Source: Rotaria macrura
Taxonomy: Eukaryota > Rotifera > Eurotatoria > Philodinida > Philodinidae
DNA length: 64,000 bases
NCBI GenBank assembly: GCA_900239685.1
Contig: OENT01000890.1
Location: 1-64,000, forward strand
Direction: 5' to 3'
Below the pieces are notes generated by a model, which was not told the DNA's origin, did no database searches, and saw only the letters and a program-made list of their open reading frames with translations. A program made the translations under genes and the position numbers. Shown here one piece after another: positions 38,133 through 51,678 of the stretch. Each line of letters starts with the position of its first letter. Position 1 is the stretch's first letter.

Positions 38133-39530
38133 CCAAGGTTTTTAGTTTTTCATTTGAGTGCATGAAAAGTTAATCAGATAATGCATTATCAAGGTTTGAT
38201 GAAGTATTCTATGGAAAATCTTCAAACAACACTTACATAAATCTGGCTTTTAAGATTATTAGAAATCAAAGTAAATCTCCGTGCTGCATAGAAAACAATC
38301 AAGGTTCCAAACATCGAATCTAATTAGCTATTCATGAATTGCGTTCCCAAGAAGTAGTATAGAGTGCATTCTATTAATCAAATATTATCTATGGTTGTTC
38401 ATGGTTTAAATAAATATTGTGTTCCTTAACTGTTGCTTGTAGACATACAATGAAAAATTGAGTTTACGAAGAAGAAGACTGAACCAATGTTGTATGCTTA
38501 GGAATGATACGTTTCAGTCAGAAGTAGACTCAACTGGATGAACTAGAAAATGAATACTCTTTTCGTCTATCATCAAGGGAAACTTAAGAATTAGACCTTA
38601 AAGGCCCCTATTGAAATTAGAAAATGCTTGTCGATCACTAAAATAGCAGACTAAAAAAGTGATCATCACTATGTCTAACGAATACGTTCAGCACAAAATG
38701 TAATGTGTTCATTAGAATAAATATTTGACTGACGTGCTTTCGTTTTTTTGTCGTATCTTCTTCTATGGAATCTGACAATGATATGCGATTACGCTGCTTG
38801 GTTCTCGTTGCAAAGTACATCTAATCGTATTAATTCAGCAATCCTACATTAAACGCACTTTTCATTGAATAGCTATGATAAAAAAATAATTGGGATCCAT
38901 TAATACATTGATTAAAATGTCATTGACATCAGTATCTAGGTTGCAAAAGAAATATAATTAGAAATAAATTGTTGCCTATAGTTGAAAATATGTTCGAGAG
39001 TATTTTTCACAGAACCAAATCGATTACATCTAAGACACAATTGATGTTAAGAATGTTATTGTTGATGATAATCTTCACGAAATGCAATCTTCGTCAGCAA
39101 TGTATTTTCTCTGATCAACGAATATAGATTATGTTTGTTTTTAGTTCAAGACAGATAATAAGACATGCTAAGACAAAATTGCATACATTATACCGTATCT
39201 CAAGTTATCACGATATTTGAGTTCTTTTTTTATTGAAAAATATGATCATTTCATAGTTTCGTCTGCCAGCGTCCGAGCGAAGGGAAATGACAAGAAGAAA
39301 AACTCGAAAAGATTTCTTTTCATCCACTTTTCGGTGTTGAAATAGCTTGCTATGAACATGATTCAATGTTAGACAATGAATTTGATTATCAGCTTGTTTG
39401 TCACTCAGAATCACGTAGAGAAAAGATAAAAGGAAAGGTAGCAACTCGAAATAATTAGTTATCGGTTTTCTTTGTTGTTTTGGAAAATAAAACTAATGTA
39501 AAGATATCGTTTTAAGAGAAAATATACTTT
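38133..39530. other. Gene-free stretch
   Basis: A/T-rich; short ORFs here have no recognisable domain and no supporting splice signals. Confidence 0.4.
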
Positions 39531-40070
39531 TCATCACAAAAAAAGATACAATTGATCACCAAAACGAGTTTGTTACGACATGATCACCAAATTAGTTAAG
39601 AAATAAGTAAATTAAAGTGGCATAGTGTGACTGTGAACATCCCATGTCAAGAAAAGTCAAAAGTTCAGATTGGAACCGATTATATTTTTACTAACGATGG
39701 ATAATAACTCATAAGGCTGCAGAAACAATATCGATTAGAAAAAAAACCTTGCGAACCAGAGAAAAAAAACAACTGACAAAATCGAAATTCAATCAGATTG
39801 TAAAGATGCTGATTTATGCGATTTTGCACAACCGAATGAACGACTTAATCCTAATATTTAATTTTTCTACATGACATTTATATTTTCTTCATCAAGAAAT
39901 ACATTCTCACCAACCCGCTTACACTCACACTCATTTTCAACATTATGTTAACTCTTTCACTTTAATTCACACATTCTTTGATTAATTTTGGTGATCAAAA
40001 CACTAATTATTTGATGATTATTTCGCAACAAATAAGCTTGGTGATCAATTGTATCTTTTTTGGTGATCAG
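39531..40070. mobile_element. Short TIR element (MITE-like)
   Basis: Left end 39531-39562 and right end 40038-40069 are inverted copies sharing AAAAAAGATACAATTGATC followed by ACCAA. Further GATCACC units occur subterminally on both sides (39580s and near 40000, inverted). The interior of about 480 bp has no coding ORF. No clear target duplication was found, so the superfamily is open. Confidence 0.55.
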
Positions 40071-43000
40071 AAAAATACCTACCCTTGTTTAAACAGGTGA
40101 GTAGAAATCGATATTAAATTGATGTATATGGATCTGGCTTATTTGATAGTTTTGAAAAGTATGAATATCTTGATTAATGAAGTTCTCGGGAGATCACAGC
40201 CACAGATATCTTTGTCGCTTTTCATGTTTCAGAGACATAGTTTCTTAACTCCATGACCATTTAGTGCTCTATGTAGCTAGACGATCTGCTCATGTTTTTC
40301 AGTCAAAATAATGATTATAATCATCTCAATCGCTTATAAAAAATGCAGAAAGCTGTCGGTTCATACAATTTGCATTTACAGATATCCACCAATTGATACT
40401 GAACGAGGACATTTTTACAGGTAAAACACTACCTAAAAACGTTGGTTCAGAATCGAGCTTAGTCAACTAGCATGTTGAAGGCATTGAAGTATATTTCTCT
40501 TTTAGTTAACCTTTTGTCATTTTAATTTATTTTAAATGCCAAAGCGTTTTTAATAATAGCAAGAATTTTGATTTATCCAGACATTTTTTCTCTTGCTAGT
40601 TTTCTTTGTTTCTCGAAGCAATGCGAATACATGTATGAGATAGACGACTAATTACCAGGATGTATTTTTCAACTAGTTTACACCGTGATAAACCATAACT
40701 ACAAATTGTATCATCAGTTCATTGAATCGTTTCTTTGACTTTTGAGTACTATTGATAAGTTATGATCTGTTTAATACGTAGAGTTTTAGCAAACAGTAAA
40801 TACACAATTTTAGTACATTAATCGGAAATGACGAAAAGAACAGAAAGAGCGAGAAAAAATCAAAGTGTTTTTATGTTAGAGATTTTAGCAAAGCCATCGT
40901 GACTATGGACAATTAGTTATCCTGAAGTTCAGATTACGAAGGCTTTTAACTAGAAGAAGTGTTCATTCATAGATGTTTTAATATCTATCGGATGAGTAGT
41001 ATAAAATGTTTTGATGAACACTGATCTGTCACAGAATACTAATTCCAAGCGGTGAGGTTTATCTTTACAATGTGATGCTTCGTTCAATGTGACAGAACCG
41101 ATATCGGCTAGTATTCTTCGTGACAAAAAATCCATAACGAATTTCTAGCTTGGGATCTTTGAAAAATACAAGTAAATATTGATATTATTCACTCTCTAAT
41201 AAAGTTGTTAATTATTAGCTTTCATATTTAGCAAAAAACTCTTTAAAAAGACTTTGAAATTCGATCAGAGACAAGTAAATGATGTTTTTACTTGATTACA
41301 AAACGTTTCCTTCCGTTCTTAAACTGATCACGACGATTCAAGTGGCATACTTTCAAGAAGGACAGCTTTTAAGAATTTAAAGCATCAGCATGAAAGAATA
41401 GTAGTCTAGGGATTCCAACGTAACCAAATCTGTTCGAATTTTCACCTGCACCTTTGTTCCATTTGTTCCATTTGTTTCAACGACTCCACAACGAGGCATT
41501 TCTACAAAGAAGCCTGTTTTATTTTGATGAAATTGAAAAATCTAGTTGTGCATTGAAAAATCAATTTTTTAAAGCTTACGTAAATCTCATCTCCGACAGT
41601 GTATCGAAAGTGATGATTGGAGATATGTTGTTTGTTAAATAATCGAATCAACAAACGTTTGTAAACATCATAATAAAAGTCGAGTGTGTATTGAAAGGCA
41701 TAGTCTAGATCATATGACACGAAGTAGAGTATGTTTGCCTTCAGTAACAGATGGAAGATAAAAATTTCAGCTGGAAAATTTCTCGCCATTTTATGCTGCT
41801 TTCTATTATGGTTATATTCTTCTTTCTAAAATTGTATAAGGGAAAGTGACGAAGAAATTCTTCGAGTACAATTAGTAGTGATGTTCGTCGATGTTTTCAT
41901 GAATGTCGTAAGTATGCACAGGAACACTTTTCATAACATCAATCAATGATTCGTTGAAAAAAAGCTGTTTAACTCGTCTGAGTTAATATTTAATCGAATA
42001 GTCATACTTTTTATCACCAAGTCAAATTAATGACATATTATTTACTGGTTCGTAGAAAAAGAAAAGAACATTACAAAGAAAACTTCTTTCTTTTCTTTAT
42101 CTGTTTCTATTGATGGAACTGTGAAGACCGAATCTTTACATATATTCTCTTATTTTCTGTTGATCTTTTCATATCTATAGTTTTCATTCGTTCTTTTTTC
42201 TAGAAGAAAATATTGGATAGAGTTCGTAAACATAATTATTGCAAATGATTTTAAATATTGAGTACTCTTATAATATATAACATCGTACCTTTCATTCGTA
42301 TACATTCTTAGTCCTGTCAATACACAAGCCACGACTCGTTATGTAGAGTCTGTTCTTGCAAAAGACGCATGTTTTCATATTCTGTCTTGTGTTGCGCAAG
42401 ACAGAACCACTGATTAATTGTTTTCTGTAACGAATAGGATAGAATAGAAAAAAAATTTTCTGTGACGTCGTCTAATAGTGAAAAGTTCAAACACTTTCCA
42501 TGATACGAATCTGTCTACCATCAGCAACTTGATATGTACAGAAATACATAGCACTTCAAAAGTTGAATCTGAAGCAAACATGAAATCGAAGTACAAGAGA
42601 AAATAGTTTCTTTTATTTCAATACTTTCATTGAGTTTGACAATGTAATTTGGATTCGTTGTTCGTAATCATCGATTGTTAATAAATTATTAGAGATTTGT
42701 CGACATTGGACACATAAATATCATCAGTAGTTTTCCAATGATTTCGATCATCAGAATGGATACAGTTCACTCAACTACTTTTACAATAACCTCGTTGCAG
42801 TGAGATTTCTTCGTAACTCGGTAACGGTTGTAATCAAGTAAAACTTGATGCTGATTTTCTAGAAATTTTGCAACTAATGTTATATAGTATCAGTATTATA
42901 ATATAGAACAGAAAACAGCACTGAAGAAACTAATGATATGTGTTACAAAACACATGAACTATTTTCTAGAGTAACGATTTATTTAAGAAAGGAGCTAGTA

Positions 43001-45589
43001 ATACATTGGGAAGTTATCCACACTAAATTAGGATACATTCTAATTTCGATGTGAACTAAGAGTTTAAATATGGAACTGCTTTATTATTTAATTAATCGAT
43101 GAATGCTTAAATCTTTTGTCAATAGTAAAACAGATGGCATTTTTCCTATCCGTAATATAGTATTAGAAAAATAAAGTTAAAAATGCATAGCTAAATTGAA
43201 GTTAAATATTCTAGGCAAGCTAAACATTTACCTTTGATAACTGCGGTAGATTCTTGGCAAGCTCACTGGGAATGGTAGTCAGCCACTAAGATTAGCTGTA
43301 AGTCGACTTTATATGTTTGACTCTTTCTTTCTACTAAAGAAAGACAAAAAGAAAAACCAAACCAAATCAATGAATTCATAAGCTTCTGGGTTCACATGTT
43401 AGATCCCGATTATTTACATAAAATACGTTTTCATTCACTGTAGGGAATGATTTGAATTTGATCTCTATTGTCCATCTATACATAAATGTTGTTTTGTGTT
43501 TCTCGACGAAATAGATGATCATGTTTATCCAGCATAGGATCATTTACACACAAATATATACATAATTATTTGTCAATTATTTCGATTTAAGAGATTTGTA
43601 GTTCACTTGAGTGTTTATATTCCTAAACAAGACATGAATAGGAAAATCGTTGTAAATCGGTAGAAAATATTATTCGTATGAATTTCTTTTCATCGTCAAC
43701 AAAAAAACGAAACTTTTTCTCACGAATAAAATGCTGCGAATATTCTCATTATGCTAACCATCGAATCTTTGAATGCCTCATCATTTTATCTACGTGAGTC
43801 TTAGTGGACATTATTGCACAACTAACAATCAAAGAAAATTTCAAAGTTGAAAATATCTCTAACGGTAGATAAATTTGGCTGTGTCGCCACAAAGGAAAAC
43901 GATTTGTAACATCGTAAAATGGAACACAGAGCGATTCTTATTTGCAAAACCAATACATTTTCATAAAAGATTTCACTTAGATAATTACATTTATCTAAAT
44001 AATAATTAGTATTTAGTTCTCTAATGAAGTATTTGTCTCTATAACTGAAGATTTTTTCTATGGAAGTATCAAAGCATTAAAAAAAAGAAACTATACAGTA
44101 GTACTGGCTTATTTCTATGTTATTCGGTCATTATTATGGGCATATTGAAGAGTTTCGTGAAACAAAAGAAGACAAGCGTGTTTATTCTACGAGTATACTT
44201 TTATAATTGAAGTATTTTTTCTCTTTACTTATTCAGTAACGTTTTTCGTAGCTGTAATCTAACATTGTACACTACTTGAAGCAAATAGAATAGGATTCAT
44301 GTAGCTGTTGTCGTTGTTGTTTCAAGTTTTATTAATGAGAGTATGAATTCGGTGTTAACTGTTAATTGAAATAAACTTGTGCGAATCGTTTTTACGACAG
44401 GTGTACATAAATCAAGATATAAATTCATTATTTTTCATTAACGATACATTATTTATTTTCAAATCACTTCAATCAAGTTCTAATCGATACAGCTGGCAGT
44501 GGTGGCTGGACTTGAGGTTGAGGGGAGACGTTATGCAACGATCGGAAAATTTTGAATATTTTGCTTGACTGAGAGGAGAAGAAATACTGTGAAAATATGA
44601 AGTGCTTTATCTCTTAATCACAATAGCTTGATAAAAAATTTCACATTTTTGTAAGTTTTAATCAGTTGCAATTATCACTTACCGCTATCGATTCAAACCA
44701 GTAACTATCGTGTGAGCATTGTTTTTCCACATGTTTTAACTAAAATATTACTTTACAGTGGTTAATATTTTCGACATAATTTATTTAGTATTCACTATAC
44801 CCTATACTGTGATCACCTTTTATTTTTTCTCTGTTTATTAGTATATGTGTTGAGATAACATATCAGTCTGTATTTTTATTACTATGAATTCTGATAATAT
44901 CAAGAATGATGTATTAGGTAAACGCGATGTACGAGTTTCAAAAATATCCATTATTAATGAATAATAACACTAAAATCTCAAAAGACTCATCATTTTAGGA
45001 AAAGGAAAGCCCAGAAATATACATGAAGAAAGCGATTATATGCCTGCATGATATCTTACATAACATTTATTCGACATTGACTTATTAATGAAAAAAAGAA
45101 TATTATCGTATTATATACGAGCAAACGAATATAAAAGAAAAAATAATAATCCCACGCAGAAAATCATGAAAGGTGAAAGGGTTTTATCAGAATCATAATT
45201 TTCTTTAAAAGATGAATACACTGCTACCTAATCATTTTATCTATATTTTATTCTTGACAATAAATTTATGCTGTCCTATCACTCTCTGCCCCCCCCGTGC
45301 CGGCGTCCTTTACTTTTCATTGATGTGTAACAGAAAAAGTGAGCGACGAACATGAAAAAAGTCGACAGTCGACATTGGTAGATTTCTTTTACGTGCGGAG
45401 AACCCATGATAACTCCTACAATCCATTGTAGAAGTAAGCATAAATTCTATATCATTTCTCAGTATATCTAATACTTTCTGGAAAATAGTTTTAATTAAAA
45501 TTCATTCAAAGACACTAGGTAATTATTTAATGGCAAGTATACATAACAGAGGAAAACAAAAAAAGCTTCGATCATGCCGCGGCATTTAT
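40071..45589. other. 5.5-kb gene-free stretch
   Basis: Only short ORFs typical of A/T-rich DNA, several overlapping on both strands (for example 41454-41789). I see no conserved domain, splice pattern, RNA gene or transposon terminus. Confidence 0.4.
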
Positions 45590-45639
45590 CAAATAGCTAG
45601 GGATGCAACGGTGACGATAACCGTAGTAACGGCGTACCG

Positions 45640-46010
45640 TTTCACCGGTCATCACGGGTCACCGTCACCGGTTTCACCGGTCTTCACGGGTCACCGTCAC
45701 CGGTGTCACCGGTCTTCACGGGTCACCGTCACCGGTGTCACTGGTCTTCACCGGTCACCGTCACCGGTTTCACCGGTCACCGTCACCGGTTTCACCGGTC
45801 TTCACCGGTCACCGGTCTTCACCGGTCACCGTCACCGGTTTCACCGGTCTTCACCGGTCACCGTCACCGGTTTCACCGGTCTTCACCGGTCACCGTCACC
45901 GGTGTCACCGGTCACCGGTCACTGTCACCGGCCACTGCCACTGGTCACCGGTTTCACCGGTCATTGTTACCGGTTTCAACGGTGGGCGTTACCGGTTTCA
46001 CCAGGTACAG
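45640..46010 (+). repeat. Left subterminal TCACCGGT repeat array
   Basis: Dense irregular repeats of CACCGGT, GTCACCGTCACCGG and TTCACCGGTC units. Three reading frames stay open because the unit lacks stops, which creates spurious ORFs rich in HRH and SPVTVTG. Confidence 0.85.
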
Positions 46011-46538
46011 CTTCGGAAATAAACTGACTTCTCTTCATAGTGTATTTAGTTATTGAATAATGCATTAAAGTAAACTCCACTCTGAGATTCTAGTTACTAC
46101 CTAAAAACTTAACCTAACACTATTAATATCGAGATTTAAAAATTTTCAGTGAGCTTTTTGAACTTTTCTTATAGATCTATTGTAGGGATGTAACAACACC
46201 AATAATATTGGTGGTATTGGTATTGTTTTACTCCTATTGTATTGGAAAGAAATATTGAACACAATGCTATTCATATGCAAGTCAATTAAAACTTTTGAAC
46301 ATATTCATGACGGATTCTCCATCTTTGTTCACGAACACTTCAACTTTTTTGCCTTATAGCTTGACTCACCGCCTATTTTACTAGAAACTCTGATTAAACG
46401 GAGGACTTTGCTACTGTTTGAGTGCTAAGTAAATGGTTTCTAAATAGCTTCTCACCCCTTATCAAGTGTAATAGTGAAAATGAGCTAAATATACACTCTG
46501 TACAAATGAAAGCGACCAATGAGACTGGTAAGAGAGGT

Positions 46539-46770
46539 AACAATGACCGGTGACACCGGTGACCGGTGACAGTGACCGGTGACACCGGTGACGGTGACCG
46601 GTGACACCGGTGACGGTGACCGGTGACACCGGTGACGGTGACCGGTGACACCGGTGACACCGGTGACGGTGAAGACCGGTGAAACCGGTGACGGTGACCG
46701 GTGAGACCGGTGACCGGTGAAGACCGGGGCCGGTGAAGCGGTGACGGTATAACGGTGACGTACCGTCACC
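46539..46770 (-). repeat. Right subterminal ACCGGTGA repeat array (inverted)
   Basis: The same unit as the left array in reverse orientation (GGTGACACCGGTGACGGTGA and variants). It forms the right arm of the potential foldback. Confidence 0.85.
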
Positions 46771-46791
46771 GTTGCATCCCTACAAATAGCA

Positions 46792-47430
46792 TTGAAAGCT
46801 ATTCTTCTAACCCTAGCTGTGATATTCGTCACCATGGCTTCCTCTCTGATCTCTATGATATCTCCTAAACCAGAACGGGCACGTCTATTCGAAACATACG
46901 AAGAAATGTCTTTCAATGAAAAAATCGTTTTGAAAAAATGTAGTGGTTGTTCGATTTACTATATTTATATTGATATTGGTTGTTTTAATGGGGAAACAAT
47001 CGAACATTTTATTTATTTTACTCCTAAAAGTACACTGTACAATATTGTTACATTTGAACCTGATCCAACTAATTATCAATTATGTCGGCAACGATTAATA
47101 AGTAGAAAATATGCACATATAAATATAATTATTCTACAAAAAGTAGTTTGAATGCATAATCAGCAAGTTTACTTTCAATCTGAACATGGAGAAAAATGTT
47201 GAATATGAATAAATGTTGCATGTAATTAATAACGAAGTAATTCATTAAGAATAGAAAAAACTAAGAAATTATTTTTATTTAAATATTACTGATAATTTGA
47301 AAAAATTGGATGGATTTGACTTTTCATCATGGCTCGCTCGTTTAGTTATAGCAAAGGCGAGTTAAGTGCATCCTAAAATAAGTGTTCCTGGAGCTAAAAT
47401 TGCACTATTAGATAAAATGATTCAGCAGCT
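46792..47430 (+). pseudogene. FkbM-type methyltransferase pseudogene
   Basis: An open stretch to 47151 gives a hydrophobic N-terminus, then a SAM-binding-like motif YIDIGCFNGETIEHFI and FEPDPTNYQLCRQRL, as in FkbM-family methyltransferases. It stops at a TGA after LQKVV, where an aromatic residue is expected. Homology-like sequence continues in frame past this stop (QQVYFQSEHGEKC) and meets more stops. A later segment, 47306-47425, reads KLDGFDFSSWLARLV, a TAA, then KISVPGAKIALLDKMI, again FkbM-like. The 503-bp palindrome begins at this point. The hAT-like element inserted right before the 5' end. The gene is therefore broken. The family call rests on remembered motifs. Confidence 0.6.
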
Positions 47431-47924
47431 ACCGGGATTTATTTTTTCGGGATTTATTGGAACTTATGAATAAGTCCCTAAGCATATTGAGATAGATCCC
47501 ATATAGTTCCCTAGTAAATATATGATGTGGGTGAGGGCATGTGTGTGGATATGAGTGACAGTGTAAGTGTATTTCTGTTAGTGTGGGTGCCAGTATGTTG
47601 ATATATCATCAAAATTAATAAATCCTCAATAAATAAATAAATCCCGTAGAAAAATAAATCCCGAAAAAATAANTTATTTTTTCGGGATTTATTTTTCTAC
47701 GGGATTTATTTATTTATTGAGGATTTATTAATTTTGATGATATATCAACATACTGGCACCCACACTAACAGAAATACACTTACACTGTCACTCATATCCA
47801 CACACATGCCCTCACCCACATCATATATTCACTAGGGAACTATATGGGATCTATCTCAATATGCTTAGGGACTTATTCATAAGTTCCAATAAATCCCGAA
47901 AAAATAAATCCCGGTAGCTGCTGA
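47422..47924. repeat. 503-bp palindrome centred on the N at 47673
   Basis: Arms 47422-47672 and 47674-47924 are reverse complements without gaps; one mismatch was found (47516 versus 47830). The outer ends are TCAGCAGCTACCGGGATTT and its inverse. Each arm is itself bounded by inverted CGGGATTTATT-type motifs, so a shorter element may be present twice, tail to tail. No target duplication is evident. Confidence 0.9.
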
Positions 47925-50900
47925 TAATTTCCACAATACACAATAATAACACATAGAAGAGTTTGCAGGAGAATCTTTCTAATGGTCATATTTATATTTT
48001 GCTTTTTTTTGTTATTGTTATATGAATCAGCGATTGCATTGTGATTTTCACATGTTAATAAAAAAAATACGGGTACGTGTGTTTCCGTTTTTTGAAATCT
48101 TAATCATGTTATCAAGAAGTCTTTCGATAGATTTTCTTATCGTTGAAAGAATCGGCCACGAGCTTGTTTGATTGTTGATGAAAACTTTTGCAAAAGCTTA
48201 CAAGAAAACTTATTACTCCTCAATTTATTCGATTAGAAAGAAATCGATTTTGTTCGAGTGAACCAATCGAAGTTTAAGAAAATCTATTGAATTCATTATT
48301 TCTACTTGAGGTTTATTCCTTGCAGGCATTTACTATTGAATTTTCTTCTTGCCACTAAATTTCTATAGACGCTTAAGTGCGTTCCTATCACGAACATGTA
48401 ACTTGAAACATTGCTCGATTGTTTTTTGTGTACTGAAAAAGTGAGTACACTCTAGAATCGATCAGTGTGTCCGGCCGGCCGTTAACACGATAACTCTTTA
48501 CAAATGCATTCGATTGAGCTGAAATTTTGTGCACAGAATTGTCTGATGAATATCTCGGTTGAGTTCGAAGATGAGAAGGATCCGACAAGAAATGGCTGAG
48601 TTATCGAAAAAATTGTCATTACTGGCCAAACAATCCCTGAGGTGGGGTTACAGGGATTTTTTCAAAACAAACATTTTTTTCTCAGAATTATTCACAACAT
48701 ATATAAATCGACTTAGTATTTAACGCTGATTCCGAATCTGATATTAGTTTTGAACCAAATCGCAGTTTTGTAACAAAACATTGGGTGAAAAAAGGTCTCA
48801 AATGCACAAAAACTGCATCTAGAAACGAAATTCCATAGATATATCTGAGATGATCAGTAGTTTTGAAGTTTCCCAAAAAGGTTTATCAAGATACTTCTTC
48901 CGTGCACAAATTCTAGAATGACTGATTTGTCTCATTCACTTTTTGAAGTACACGTAACTCTCGGACATAAGTCCGAAGTTTTCACATTTATTCTACATTG
49001 ACGTTATTTCTTTTTTTTCTTCCCTCCCAGTTCAATTTGTAGACTTCTCAATAGTTATTTTCATCTCGAGCATATTCTCGGCTAGTCGTCGTAATCAGGC
49101 ACATTCATAGAAAATCTTGGAAAGAAATCAACTACTTTGAAAATTCATCTATATCTTATGTTGCTACCTGCTCCATATGAAATCTGTTGATCAGCAAGAG
49201 ACTTAAGGGAACAGGAGAGAAATTCAGAAACAATTTCAAGAATATGCTAATGAAATATCTTGTTTTCTTGGAAATCAAAAAACGATTTTTTCGTGGTACA
49301 ACTGAAAACAGTTGAACATCAAACAAACTTTTATTCTACATAATCATTAGTATGTTGAAGAATACTGTTGAAATATTCGAGTGCATACGATGAATGGAAG
49401 AACATACGCTTTCTTCTTTTCTGGACAAATTTTTGTTTCGAAGGTCTACAACAGCGCATATGAAATCAAATTATTGATTTGATAGTTATGAATGTTTCAT
49501 ATGAGTGGTTCTTTATCTAGATTTGAACATCATAAATCATTGCACCCAGCTGTACTTCAACTTCTCTTTTTCGAATTTTCCCCATTGAAATCAATTTGAA
49601 AACGAAATCGATATTTCACTATCAGTAGTAGTAAACTTAGGAATAAGTATTAGTATGACTTTTAAGCACTCTCTATCATCGTAGTTACACTTCATGAAAA
49701 TATTAGAATATATATTCAACTTCTAAAACTTGATGCGCATTGAAAATGAATTTTCCATAAAATAATTCGTTCAAGATTCTATATAAACTGCACAGAACAA
49801 TGTTTTATGATGAACCCATTTTACAACTTGAATCTGGCCACATCGACATTGGTTTACTTTCCAATTATTCCACGCACAATTATGGGCAAAACGCAACGAG
49901 ATAAAAGTTTACATGCAGAATATATTTTACACCATTTTATTCTAATTATAGATTTTTGAAACAAGTCAATGTATGTAATCAGTTAAAAAAATTATACTAA
50001 GTTAATAGAAACAAACTCACTACGAGTGACATTCGAGTATGATTCAAAATACACACGTTCTCATGACAAGTTAAGAAACTGATGTACAAAGTACGACTTA
50101 TGAAATTTCATTTACGATTAGTGGTTATCTATAGTCAACGATGCTATTTGTTACATAATACAGTTTATATCAATTATGAGCTAATTACGATATTCATCTT
50201 GAACTGAATCACCTTTCATTCTTCAATAATCTGTCATGTTCTGTCGAAGAGAACACTGTGGACAACTCACATGATAAAAGTAATTCGATTGGAACTATGC
50301 TTATCATATTAGCATCGTGTGCATCCAACTTCAATCGTACGTATGTAGTTCTACATGAAACACTGCACAAAACTAACATTTACTGCCATCTGAGATGTCT
50401 TTTCTCCAAATAAAGTTTGTTGAAAAGCATTCGATCTATTTTCGGTTTAGTTTATGTCACCAGCATGCTGTGAAGGATTCCCTAAAACGTCTAACCCTCT
50501 ACTCTCATAATCGAAGTAGAATTCTATTATGGCAAAAATTAGATTGTTCACTCTGTGTACAATCTACTTCATAAGCTTCGGAAAGTTAAAAATACCAATC
50601 AGATCATCGTTCATTCGTCAATTCGGTGAATATAAAGATATTGGCGAATAAATATATTCACGATTGTTACTATTGTCATATTATGCATTGATCTCATTGA
50701 TGATATTTTCGTAAACGAACAGAGTGCTTTTTACTTAGATTCGAGTCTCAATTTAGTATAGTATTCGTTTTTTGTTTTTCGAACAACATTGGCTGATTTC
50801 AGAGAAATAGTCTGCTCTAGAACTTCCTTTGAAAATATATAGAACCAATACGCAGTCAAGTCATCGTAAAAGATGGCATGCATTTCCGCTATTCATAGTC

Positions 50901-51678
50901 CGTTCAATTTATAATTTGTGCATGCATGTGCATTTTATTTAAATTATTGATAGAAAAAACATGAAAAAAACGTTTGACGGATCTAAACGGATAAAGTAGT
51001 TGTCACAGTTTTCGATACGAATGTATAAAAAAGTTTTGAGAAAAATTTTAGACCATGTGTACCACCTGGAATATATGAGACAACGTACCTAAATCCAAAA
51101 AGAATTAATCGATGAAAACTAAAAACTACCAATATTTCGAACGAGAGAGCCTCGTTGAGTAGCTAATATAGTCGGCTAGACATCAGCATTACCGTTTCTA
51201 GTTTCGATAGCTAATGTAAAAGAATAACTCCCATTAAGCCGTTCTTCTCGAATTATGATCATTGCTCAGAATTCTTGACTCAATGCAAAGTATGGAATTC
51301 CGAAACCTCGTCCCAAGATAGACGTATTGACCTTCATAATGTCTTGAAGTTGAGAAAGAAATTCGATGGTTCCTTCTCATCATCATGTTGTCTACTTGAA
51401 AAAAGTTTGATTCACTCGAATATTTCATGAGAAATGATCTTTTGTTTTTTACAAACCGTATTATTTTGTTGACAGAACATCAATTTTAGCTGAAACTTGT
51501 GCGATGCTATAAAAAGCACGATAATTAGCTTCTTACTAATGGTAAGCTAAAGAATATATGGAATGATCATAACTCGAGAAGAAAATTCGACCGGGAAAAT
51601 TCTTTTACGATATTTATTTACACTATGAAATGAACGTGAATGCATCAATCAATGACATAGGCTCTCGACGGCAATTAG
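47925..51678. other. Gene-free stretch with a possible repeat fragment
   Basis: The short GC-rich patch GTCCGGCCGGCCGTTAACAC near 48471-48490, followed by an 'ACGATAACTC' stretch, resembles dispersed repeats I have seen in other invertebrate genomes, but this is recollection only. Otherwise nothing is recognisable. Confidence 0.35.

Larger units (their letters stand above)
45598..46782 (+). mobile_element. hAT-like element with TCACCGGT repeat ends and exact 8-bp target duplication
   Basis: The 1,185-bp element begins TAGGGATGCAACGGTGACG and ends with its near inverse, CGTCACCGTTGCATCCCTA. It is flanked on both sides by CAAATAGC (45590-45597 and 46783-46790), an exact 8-bp duplication as produced by hAT transposases. 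The left 400 bp are tandem TCACCGG(T/TTT)-type units and the right 250 bp carry the same units inverted, so single strands could fold back. The centre is A/T-rich and contains a second terminus-like TAGGGATGTAAC at 46183. No transposase is present. The ORFs inside are translations of the repeat array. Confidence 0.8.

Noticed and set aside
41454..41789. Overlapping ORFs on both strands
   Set aside because: A/T-rich composition, both strands open, no motif; most likely chance.
45530..46056. Three overlapping plus-strand ORFs rich in HRH and SPVTVTG
   Set aside because: They are translations of the TCACCGGT repeat array, which lacks stops in several frames; not genes.
46394..46916. Minus-strand ORFs with VTGVTGHRHRCHRS repeats
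   Set aside because: Same cause: the inverted repeat array of the hAT-like element.
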